Of a DNA stretch of 38,985 nt, positions 8,453 to 15,923 are shown piece after piece. Under the pieces are notes generated by a model. It was not told the origin of the DNA. It saw only the letters and a list, made by a program, of their open reading frames with translations, and ran no database searches. The translations under genes were made by a program, and so were the position numbers. How positions within the stretch are numbered: position 1 is the stretch's first letter; each line of letters starts with the position of its first letter. This DNA comes from Sphingomonas sp. YR710. GTDB taxonomy: Bacteria; Pseudomonadota; Alphaproteobacteria; Sphingomonadales; Sphingomonadaceae. The stretch is from positions 1-38,985 of the forward strand of contig NZ_FMZJ01000024.1 in the NCBI RefSeq assembly GCF_900101455.1. The letters run 5' to 3'.

Positions 8453-9738
8453 TTGCGACTGCAAGCGATGCCCCCGAAATCGCCGGTTCGGCAGGCGCGA
8501 AGCCGTCCGATATGCGACCGCCGGTCAGTACCAGCTTCATGCTCTCCTACATGTTCGCGCAGTATGCGGCCTGGATGGCCTTGATGACGCCCGCCGCCGT
8601 CACGCTCGCTTTCAAGGTCAGCAGCATTGCCGGGCCGCAAGGCAAGGGCATGGGCCTTGGCCGGATCATGGCATTCGGCGCATTCGTCGCGCTCGTGGCA
8701 GCGCCGATCTGGGGGGCTCTGTCGGATCGGACCTCAACCCGGGTGGGCCGACGAAAGCCTTGGATCCTGGCCGGATCGGCGCTGCTCCTGTGCGGCCTCA
8801 TGGTAGTCGCCACGGCTGCGACGCTGCTGCAGGTCGGGATTGGCTGGCTGATATGCCAGTGTGGGTCCAACGCCGCGCAGGCTTCGCTCAATGCGGTAAT
8901 CGCCGACGTCGTGCCTGATCGTCAGCGTGGTCGTATGTCGGCCATGCTCGGCATCTCGGGACCACTGGCAATGGCGACCGGTGCGTTCATCACGCAATTC
9001 ACCGTGGGCAACGATATCGCGATGTTCCTGGTGCCCTGGCTCCCCGGCGCGATCGCCATTCCGCTCCTGTTCTGCCTGTTGAAGGAACCTCCCATGGCGG
9101 TTCGCAAGACGACATTCCAGCTTCGCGCGCTGCCGCAGCTGTTCTGGATCAACCCGCTGCGACATCCGGACTTCGCCTGGGTGTTTCTCAGCCGCTTTCT
9201 GATCTTCCTCGCCGCTTCGTCGAGCCATACCTACAAGGTCTATTTCCTGACTGACCGCATCGGAATCGCGCCTGCAGAAGTCGCGGGGTACGTCTTCCTG
9301 ATCACCTCGATCGGCGCGGGATTGACCGTGGTGCTGACGCCGCTCAGCGGTTGGCTGTCGGACCGTACCGGAAGAGTGAAACCCTTTGTGTTCCTGCCCG
9401 CGCTCATCATGTCGCTGGGCCTGGCGATCATCAGCATGTCCAATGCGTTGGCCCCATTCATCGTCGGCATGATCATGGTCGGGATAGGCGCTGGCGTCTT
9501 CGCGGCGGTGGATCTCGCGCTTTGCGTGGCGGTACTGCCAGACCGTTCAGATGCAGCCAAGGACATGGGTGTGATCCAGGTCGCCAACAGCTTACCCCAA
9601 TCGCTGGCGCCGGCGCTGGCACCACTGTTCCTTTCCATCGGTGGAGGCGGGAATAACTACTCGGCAGTCTATCTGGCGGCGACGGTGTTCGGCATCATCG
9701 GCGCCTTGGCTATACTTCCGGTGCGAAAGACCCGTTGA
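8446..9738 (+). CDS. MFS transporter (SLC45/GPH-like)
   Basis: A 430-aa inner-membrane carrier with about 12 hydrophobic segments. The diagnostic loop GALSDRTSTRVGRRKPW (about 88-104) is the MFS loop-2 motif in the form typical of sugar carriers related to SLC45/GPH. The second half repeats it as PLSGWLSDRTGRVKP. The start overlaps the previous stop, making this the last gene of the rightward operon. It presumably takes up the glycoside or its oxidised derivative. The last 29 bp overlap the 3' end of the convergent lacI-type gene. Confidence 0.93.
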   Translation: MVIATASDAPEIAGSAGAKPSDMRPPVSTSFMLSYMFAQYAAWMALMTPAAVTLAFKVSSIAGPQGKGMGLGRIMAFGAFVALVAAPIWGALSDRTSTRVGRRKPWILAGSALLLCGLMVVATAATLLQVGIGWLICQCGSNAAQASLNAVIADVVPDRQRGRMSAMLGISGPLAMATGAFITQFTVGNDIAMFLVPWLPGAIAIPLLFCLLKEPPMAVRKTTFQLRALPQLFWINPLRHPDFAWVFLSRFLIFLAASSSHTYKVYFLTDRIGIAPAEVAGYVFLITSIGAGLTVVLTPLSGWLSDRTGRVKPFVFLPALIMSLGLAIISMSNALAPFIVGMIMVGIGAGVFAAVDLALCVAVLPDRSDAAKDMGVIQVANSLPQSLAPALAPLFLSIGGGGNNYSAVYLAATVFGIIGALAILPVRKTR

Positions 9739-10762
9739 GCGCCGAGGCGCCGTCCTTCCCCCGTAAAGGCACAGGGCCGACGCTTCGCCGCACAACCAGC
9801 TTGTGGGGAAGCGTAACGAACCGCAATTCCGACTGCTTTTGAGCGATGATATCGAGGAGGAGCTCCGCGGCAAGGGTGCCAATGGAGTGCATCGGCTGGC
9901 GAGTGGTGGTGAGCGCCGGGTAGACATAGCGCGCGATGTCGATGTCGTCGAAGCCCATGACGGAAACGTCTTCCGGGCAGCGTAGCTTCAACGCCCGCAG
10001 GGCAGCGAGAGCGCCGATCGCCATCTCGTCGGAAAAGCAGAACACCGCCGTCGGTTGGACCGAATCGGCCAGTTCGAGGGTCAGGCGATAGCCCGATTCG
10101 ATCGAAAAATTGTCCGACAGCACGGTGATGCGGGCATCGCTCTTTTGGGCGATGGCATCCATGGCGCCTTTGAGTCGGTCGCGGCTCAGCGGGCTCTCCA
10201 GATAGCCGGTGATCACGCCGATATTGCGATGACCCAGGTCGTACAATGCCTCCATCGCCGTTTTCGCGGCAAGCTGGTTATCGATGTGCACGCTCGACAC
10301 GCCGAGTGAGGGACTGAATTCACAAGCGTTGACGATCGGGGCCTTCGGGCCATCGCGCGATACGGTATCGCGCACCGCATCGGGGAGGCGATGACCGAGG
10401 AAGATCAGGCCATCGGCCTCGCGGCTACCGAGCATCGATGCATAGCGTTCCTCGCGGGCTCGATCTCCGCAAGTGTCGCCAAGCAGCACCGAATAACCGT
10501 TCTTCTGCGCGCATTCTTCTATGCCCCGAACGATGTTCGAAAAGAACGGATTGGCGATATTCGGTACGCTGACGACGATTTTGCCGGTGCGTGTGGTGCG
10601 CAAACTGGCGGCGGTGGGATTCGGCTTGTAGCCGAGTGCGTCGATTACTTCCTGGACTCTCAGCCGCGTTTTTTCCGCGACAAGTTCCGGTCGCAAAAGA
10701 ACGCGGGAAATGGTTGCAGGGGAAACCTTCGCTGCACGCGCTACCTCAAGAATTGTCGCCAT
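9710..10762 (-). CDS. LacI-family transcriptional regulator
   Basis: A 350-aa repressor with an N-terminal helix-turn-helix (TILEVARAAKVSPATISRVL, residues 3-22), a hinge helix around PNPTAASLRTTRTG and a periplasmic-binding-protein-like effector domain (IANPFFSNIVRGIEE, GFDDIDIARYVYPALTT). It is the only regulator in the locus and ends the minus-strand series, 48 bp after the DUF1080 gene, so it may be autoregulated with that series. Three palindromes of LacI type (3178, 3258, 15582) upstream of both operons are its likely operators. The effector is probably a sugar or keto-sugar pathway intermediate, which is inference. Confidence 0.95.
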   Translation of the reverse strand: MATILEVARAAKVSPATISRVLLRPELVAEKTRLRVQEVIDALGYKPNPTAASLRTTRTGKIVVSVPNIANPFFSNIVRGIEECAQKNGYSVLLGDTCGDRAREERYASMLGSREADGLIFLGHRLPDAVRDTVSRDGPKAPIVNACEFSPSLGVSSVHIDNQLAAKTAMEALYDLGHRNIGVITGYLESPLSRDRLKGAMDAIAQKSDARITVLSDNFSIESGYRLTLELADSVQPTAVFCFSDEMAIGALAALRALKLRCPEDVSVMGFDDIDIARYVYPALTTTRQPMHSIGTLAAELLLDIIAQKQSELRFVTLPHKLVVRRSVGPVPLRGKDGASALNGSFAPEV

Positions 10763-10810
10763 TGCGCCAGGTTAGACCAAAAGAAAATCGCTGGGAAGTA
10801 GCGCCCGTGG

Positions 10811-11689
10811 TCAACCAGGGCGCGCTCCTTCCGGCAGGAGCCGTATGCGGATGCTGCGCCAGCGACAACGCGCACCCACCCCCCATCGGCTCTCGCCCAT
10901 CATCGGGTCGTTGTCATGTACTTCGAAAGCGATGTGGCCGCGCACTCCCAGGAACGCCAAGACCGCGTCGGGATCATAGTTGGGGGATGTCATCGTCGCC
11001 GTGTCCAGTTCGGCGACCTTCAACCCGTTTACCCAGGTCGTGATGGTCGGCAAGTCGCCTACCACCTTGATGCGGAACTCGTTCCAATCACCCCATCGCC
11101 AGACACGGAGAAAGTCGTTCACGTCGCAGGCATGGTTCAGACGATCGATCTTGTCCTGCGTGACGGGCCACGGCGAAGTTTCGGGGGTATCGGCGATGAG
11201 GCCGATAACTTGTCCGGAGCCGTCGCATTTCGACCGAAGGGCGAACGGGGCGGCCGAAAAGGATGCAAGACCGTTCCCGAAGAACCCGCCGATGCTGCCA
11301 TGCTCACGATGATCGATCAGAATCTGGAAGCCAGTCCAATCCAGAGGGCGCCGACGCACCATGACGCCGGTATCCGCCGGCCAATCGGGTCGCGCCTCGA
11401 ACGTCAATTCGAAATCACCGAAAGTTTCGTCGCTTACCAGGTATCCCCCATAGCCGTTACCGGGCTCGCTTTGCTGGCCAACGATATGGCCGTCTTCCAC
11501 ATGCCAGGCTGCCGGATGCAGTTCCGGCTCGACCGGACGCGGGAGGCCCAGCCTGTCCAAAATGGTCAGCGCGCTCGGTCCGCCCGGATACAAGGCGCCG
11601 TAAGTGCGGGGCTCGGTATGCCAGCCGTGAAGGGTTTCGCCATCGAACAGCGTGCGCCAACCAGCATCATTGCGATCGTCTTCAGCCAT
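10811..11689 (-). CDS. DUF1080 / 3-keto-disaccharide hydrolase-domain protein
   Basis: A 292-aa protein with the concanavalin-like DUF1080 fold. The opening WRTLFDGETLHGW (11-23) is a hallmark, followed by WHVEDGHIVGQ, DFELTFEARP, a FFGNGLASF segment, WNEFRIKVVGD and a closing beta-rich part. Members of this family hydrolyse 3-keto-glycosides or bind glycans. Most are exported, but this one has no signal peptide. An in-frame TAG lies 12 bases upstream of the ATG, so no longer N-terminus is possible, implying cytosolic action. The ribosome site is weak. It lies 168 bp downstream of the GMC oxidoreductase gene; I see no operator or terminator in that gap. Pairing with a GMC dehydrogenase supports a 3-keto-glycoside route. 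Confidence 0.85.
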   Translation of the reverse strand: MAEDDRNDAGWRTLFDGETLHGWHTEPRTYGALYPGGPSALTILDRLGLPRPVEPELHPAAWHVEDGHIVGQQSEPGNGYGGYLVSDETFGDFELTFEARPDWPADTGVMVRRRPLDWTGFQILIDHREHGSIGGFFGNGLASFSAAPFALRSKCDGSGQVIGLIADTPETSPWPVTQDKIDRLNHACDVNDFLRVWRWGDWNEFRIKVVGDLPTITTWVNGLKVAELDTATMTSPNYDPDAVLAFLGVRGHIAFEVHDNDPMMGESRWGVGARCRWRSIRIRLLPEGARPG

Positions 11690-11857
11690 GGGCGATCCGT
11701 TCTACGCAATGCATCAGCGAGCTGAGATCGAGCCAAGCGGACTGGTCGCTCCGCCCTGCGTCATCGTGTCGTGGGCATGGCTCCGCTGCCGGCAGATCTG
11801 CTCCCCTCGAAGCGTCGGACCTGCGGCGGGATTTGCCGGGGTAACGACGAGGCGCAG

Positions 11858-13543
11858 TCAAAGCTTTCCCTCCTTCAGGAATTCTGCGGCATAGTGGGCC
11901 GCGCGCGCGGATAGGGCCATGTAGGTCAATGATGGGTTCTGGCATCCGCTGGAGGCCATGGCTGCACCATCGGTAATGAACAGGTTGGGCACGTCGTGAG
12001 CCTGGTTGAATCCGTTCAGCACCGATCGGGTGGGGTCCTTGCCCATACAGGCAGTGCCCATCTCGTGAATGCCGAGGCCGGGTATCCCAGGTTCGCTTTT
12101 GACAGTCATAACCGTGCCGCCCGAAGCTTCGATCATCGCTTTGCCATCCTCGACGATCTGGCTCGCCATCTTGCGCTCGTTGGGTCCCAGCGAGCATTCG
12201 ACATGGACGATCGGCATGCCCCACTGGTCCTTGTCGGTCGTGTGCAGCGTCACCCGATTTTCCGGATTGGGCAGCATTTCGCCAAAACCCGCAAGCACAG
12301 TCGTCCAGGGGCCGAGCCGGCGAGTGCGCGCTTTCAATTCGGCTCCGATACCGGGGCTGCCAAGCGCGCTGCTGCGCCAGTTCTCCCGCGAGACGGCGCC
12401 TTGGTAACAATATCCGCGCAGGAATTCGGCTGGCTCGCTTACGTTGCGAAAACGAGGGATGTACAGCCCCGTGGGTCGGCGCCCGTGGTAATAGGTGTTG
12501 GGGCCATTCGGCAGGGTGCCTTTTACAACAAGCGCATAGACGTGATCCATCAAATTGCGGCCGACCAGGTCCGACGAATTGGCCATGCCGCGCGGGAAAG
12601 CCTCCGATTTCGAATTCAGCAATATCTGCGCAGTGCCAATGGTCGAAGCGCAGCCAAATATCAGCCTGGCCTCATATATCCGGCCGACCCTGGTATGGGC
12701 ATCGATAACCCGCACCCCGATTGCCCGCCCTGTCCGGGGATCATGAATAATCGAATGAACGATTGCGTCTGTCACGATCGTGAGGTTGCCAGTACGTTCA
12801 GCCGCCGGAAGCGATGAGCTAAGGCTCGAGTGATAGGCGCCAAAGGTACAACCCCGGTCACAAAGCGACCGGGTTTGGCACGTGCCGCGGCCCAGCTCCT
12901 CGTGGTGCGGCTGCGCCTCGGAGAGGTTTGCACAGCGCCCCGGAATAATCTTGCGGCCGGGAAATTTTTGCTCGACCACGCCTTTCAGTTGCAGCTCGGC
13001 GTCATTCAGACCGAACGGCGGCAGGAAAACGCCGTCAGGCAATTGCGGCAATCCCTCCTTCGATCCCGAAACGCCGATGAAGCGTTCGACATGATCGTAC
13101 CAGGGGGCCAGATCCTCGTAGCGGATGGGCCAGTCGGAACCGTGGCCATCCTTTGCATTTGCCTCGAAGTCCATCGGGCTTAGACGATAGGACTGCCGCC
13201 CCCACATGATCGAGCGTCCGCCAAGATGATTGCCGCGGATCCAGGCAAAGGGCTTGTCCGCCGGCGTGGTGTAAGGGTGTTCGCTATCCTTGACCCAATA
13301 TTGTTTGGTCGCAGCATTGACCGCATAGCACTGGCGCTGGACGGCATAGTCCCGCGCCAGCTCATCCTCGGGAATCATGCCGGCATTGGGCAGATCCCAT
13401 GGTTGCATCCAGTCGGTATATTCGGCGCCGTGCTCCAGCTTGCGGCCTCGCTCGATCACCAGTGTCTTGAGGTTGCGTTCACACAATTCCTTGGCGGCGA
13501 TGCCACCGCTCATGCCAGAGCCGATCACGATTGCATCAAACAT
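11858..13543 (-). CDS. GMC-family FAD oxidoreductase (glucoside/gluconate dehydrogenase-like)
   Basis: A 561-aa flavoprotein of the GMC family that would oxidise a sugar hydroxyl. The FAD-binding motif VIGSGMSGGIAAKEL lies at residues 5-19. Near the C-terminus are HEMGTACMG, with likely catalytic His about 493, and CQNPSLTYM, with Asn about 536. The ATG at 13543 is chosen because it puts the FAD fold at the N-terminus and sits 14 bases after the upstream stop; the frame extends to 13615 inside the preceding gene. It has no signal peptide, but its partner (13558-14145) carries a twin-arginine signal and could export it, as in glucoside 3-dehydrogenases. No cytochrome c subunit gene is adjacent, so the electron acceptor is unknown. 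Confidence 0.92.
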   Translation of the reverse strand: MFDAIVIGSGMSGGIAAKELCERNLKTLVIERGRKLEHGAEYTDWMQPWDLPNAGMIPEDELARDYAVQRQCYAVNAATKQYWVKDSEHPYTTPADKPFAWIRGNHLGGRSIMWGRQSYRLSPMDFEANAKDGHGSDWPIRYEDLAPWYDHVERFIGVSGSKEGLPQLPDGVFLPPFGLNDAELQLKGVVEQKFPGRKIIPGRCANLSEAQPHHEELGRGTCQTRSLCDRGCTFGAYHSSLSSSLPAAERTGNLTIVTDAIVHSIIHDPRTGRAIGVRVIDAHTRVGRIYEARLIFGCASTIGTAQILLNSKSEAFPRGMANSSDLVGRNLMDHVYALVVKGTLPNGPNTYYHGRRPTGLYIPRFRNVSEPAEFLRGYCYQGAVSRENWRSSALGSPGIGAELKARTRRLGPWTTVLAGFGEMLPNPENRVTLHTTDKDQWGMPIVHVECSLGPNERKMASQIVEDGKAMIEASGGTVMTVKSEPGIPGLGIHEMGTACMGKDPTRSVLNGFNQAHDVPNLFITDGAAMASSGCQNPSLTYMALSARAAHYAAEFLKEGKL

Positions 13544-13557
13544 GATTGCGTTTTCGC

Positions 13558-14145
13558 TCAGTTGGGGCCGCCCGCGGGGCGGGTTGTGGCGGTGACGGGT
13601 ATCGATGGTTTCCATTGGCCGGGCACGTGCACATAGCTCAGCTCCTGGGTCAGCGCGGGTTCGGATAGATAATAGAGGGTGACGATCAACTCCTTGAGCC
13701 TTTTATAGCCCGGATCGGAGGCCGTCCGACCGGCGTGCCGTGCCGGTTCGAGGGTCGAAGCATCGTAGGCCGATAGCAATAAGGTGCGGACCGCCGGCGG
13801 CAGATCGACGAAGCCTGCGCTGTGGTCTTGGCGCGCCGCTCCATCGATCTTCGCCAGGGACTGGCTAAGCTCGTAGCGATGCTGCGGCGAAGCCCAGTTC
13901 GCGAGGAGCGAGTCGAAGCTTGCGGGCACACCCGCCTCAATCGCGCCTGCCGTATCGGTGCGTGGCACGATCGTGTCCGCTACCGCGCCGAGCAGCGCGA
14001 AGGTGGAAGCGTCCAGAAAGTGGCTTGCGCCCTTTGTGGCCTGGGCCAGTGCAGTGGCACCGAAGCCGGGTGTTGCCATTGCTCCAGTCAGCAGCATCAC
14101 GCGCTCAAGCAGCCCACGCCGGTCTATGCCGAGGACTTCGATCAT
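13558..14145 (-). CDS. Gluconate 2-dehydrogenase subunit 3-like protein with Tat signal
   Basis: A 195-aa small subunit of a GMC dehydrogenase complex. The N-terminus DRRGLLERVMLLTGA is a twin-arginine signal, followed by FLDASTFALLGAVADTIVPRTDTAGA, the conserved start of the subunit 3 family, and a helical C-terminus with YKRLKELIVTLYYLSEPA. The start overlaps the stop of the MFS gene (ATGA), and the GMC subunit follows after 14 bases. This subunit normally escorts the FAD subunit to the periplasm. It indicates that the first oxidation happens outside the cytoplasm. Confidence 0.88.
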   Translation of the reverse strand: MIEVLGIDRRGLLERVMLLTGAMATPGFGATALAQATKGASHFLDASTFALLGAVADTIVPRTDTAGAIEAGVPASFDSLLANWASPQHRYELSQSLAKIDGAARQDHSAGFVDLPPAVRTLLLSAYDASTLEPARHAGRTASDPGYKRLKELIVTLYYLSEPALTQELSYVHVPGQWKPSIPVTATTRPAGGPN

Positions 14146-15440
14146 TGGTGGAGCCTCCCGTTCCTACGCTCGATCAGCCGCACCAAGCCGAATATAAAGA
14201 ACAGGATTGCCGGAATAATCGCGATGGCCTGGAATGATTTTTCCGCGGCGAAGCCCAGGACCCTCCGCAATTCCGGACCGGGCGCAAGGGCGGCGAACGC
14301 GTCCCGCCCGCCAGCCGCCTTTAGTTTGGCTCCATCATAGATCTTACCGATTTCCGGCAACACGAAATAGATAGCCATGGCCCCGGCAAAGCCGACGATC
14401 CCGATACCCCATGGGCCGCTGCGCGAAAAACGTCGCGCTACGGCGGCCAGCATGGTCGGCCACATGAAGCATACGCCGAACGCCCATAGCGTTGCGGCGA
14501 CAAGCGCGGTGAACGGTGATGATGCCAGGGAAAGCAAGTAAAGCCCGATTGTGGCCGGAATGGTGGAGAAGCACAGCAAGCCCATGTCCGAAAATCGATG
14601 TTCTAACAGGCCGGCGAAATGGCGCATCGCGAACATGATCGCAGAAATATAGACCAGGACGAGAATTCCGGGCATGCCGACGGTCTGGGTAAGTGCAACA
14701 TCGACCCACGAGCCAGGCGCGAGTTCGGCTGATGCGGTCAGAAACATGATCGTCGGAAATATCCAGAAGCTGAGATGCTTGAACGGTTCGGCCAGCATGG
14801 CGGTAAACGACACGCCCATGGCAGCGGTTTCTGTTTGCGGAAAAGTCTGCGTCGCGGCCCAAAGCCCGAGCGCCAAGCCAGGTATTGCGATGATCCCGAC
14901 CAAGGCCTGCCAGCCGAGGTGGAGCGCGTTGAAAAATAAGAGGCTGGCCAGACCGCCGCCGACAATCCCCGCCGGCCACCAGGCGTGAAGATTGTTGAGG
15001 CGCTTGGTCTTGTCGCCGGGATAGAGCGCTGCGATTATCGCATTGACCGACGCTTCCGTGGCCCCCCAGCCCAGGCCGCATACGATCATGCCTGCTGTCA
15101 AAAGGCGATAGACCGCGTCCGGTCCGCCCGCAATCGGCGCCACGACAATTAAAGCGGGACCGACGACGTAACAGGCCGAAGCAAACAGGATCACTCGCTT
15201 TGCGCCGATTATGTCAATTGCCAAGCTGATGGCCAGCAAGGAAAGCGCGAATCCGAGGAATGAGTTTCCAAGTGCGGCAGCAATCATTTCACCCGAATGT
15301 AATGATGCATATGTATCGAGTAATTCTGTCTTGATCGCACCGGAAGCACCGGTTCGGACCGAAAATGATAGAGCGCCGGTGAACAGGGCGAGGGCGCTTA
15401 TCCAGAAGATTGTGCGTCGATTGTCGTTTTCCTTCTCCAT
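14142..15440 (-). CDS. MFS transporter (FucP-like sugar carrier)
   Basis: A 432-aa inner-membrane carrier with about 12 hydrophobic segments. It resembles the sugar MFS group related to FucP, with GWGATEASVNAIIAALYPGD and LNNLHAWWPAGIVGGG in the first half. GAGAGGG precedes the ATG closely. It is the first gene of the minus-strand operon (MFS, subunit 3, GMC) and lies about 140 bp downstream of a LacI-type palindrome. It probably imports the product of the periplasmic dehydrogenase or the parent glycoside. It is distinct from the carrier at 8446. Confidence 0.92.
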   Translation of the reverse strand: MEKENDNRRTIFWISALALFTGALSFSVRTGASGAIKTELLDTYASLHSGEMIAAALGNSFLGFALSLLAISLAIDIIGAKRVILFASACYVVGPALIVVAPIAGGPDAVYRLLTAGMIVCGLGWGATEASVNAIIAALYPGDKTKRLNNLHAWWPAGIVGGGLASLLFFNALHLGWQALVGIIAIPGLALGLWAATQTFPQTETAAMGVSFTAMLAEPFKHLSFWIFPTIMFLTASAELAPGSWVDVALTQTVGMPGILVLVYISAIMFAMRHFAGLLEHRFSDMGLLCFSTIPATIGLYLLSLASSPFTALVAATLWAFGVCFMWPTMLAAVARRFSRSGPWGIGIVGFAGAMAIYFVLPEIGKIYDGAKLKAAGGRDAFAALAPGPELRRVLGFAAEKSFQAIAIIPAILFFIFGLVRLIERRNGRLHQ

Positions 15441-15923
15441 TCACCCTCTCGCTCTTATTTTGATGGGGCAGATTAATGCTCTGCCGATACTGACCGCGAC
15501 GCCAACACCTTGCGCGAATCAAAAGGCTTTCTCTCCTGAAAGCACGACCGAAAATGTGCCACGCAACATCGGCCGCCTTTATGAAAACGATATCATCAGG
15601 CGCGCCGGATGCCTTGTCAAGGGCGATGGATGGCTGCAATTTTGTCGCACTGCGCCGTCCCAGACCGCTCGACGATGCATCGTTTGAAATATTGAATATT
15701 TGGCCAAATTGGGAACTACCCAACATTTATGCTCGACTAACTCAGATTCTTGTCGACAATATAAAAATATTGATAATCCAGGCTGAATGTAGATCCTATA
15801 AATATCGTAATATTATCCCGGAATTTTCCGAGAAGTATTTATTTCACATTTTATCTACGGTGATTTTGTTGAAATCCGTCTACCGTCTGACGGCAAAATA
15901 TCTCCCAGCGTTATTGACTTCTC
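15441..15923. promoter_or_regulatory. AT-rich intergenic regulatory region
   Basis: No gene is supported in these 483 bp. It carries the LacI-type palindrome at 15582-15595, which serves the leftward MFS operon. The part from about 15670 to 15900 is clearly more AT-rich than its surroundings. It contains a small perfect dyad, AAATATT-G-AATATTT, near 15686-15700. The composition may mark a junction or a promoter-rich segment. Confidence 0.5.
15582..15595. promoter_or_regulatory. LacI-family operator (candidate)
   Basis: TGAAAACGATATCA has a central CG and 5 of 7 symmetric positions, and matches 3178-3191 at 11 of 14 positions. It lies about 140 bp upstream of the MFS start at 15440. This links the minus-strand operon to the same regulator as the rightward operon. 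Confidence 0.5.

Noticed and set aside
13544-13615. Longer N-terminus of the GMC protein
   Set aside because: It would lie inside the end of the subunit 3 gene and put a non-family leader before the FAD motif.
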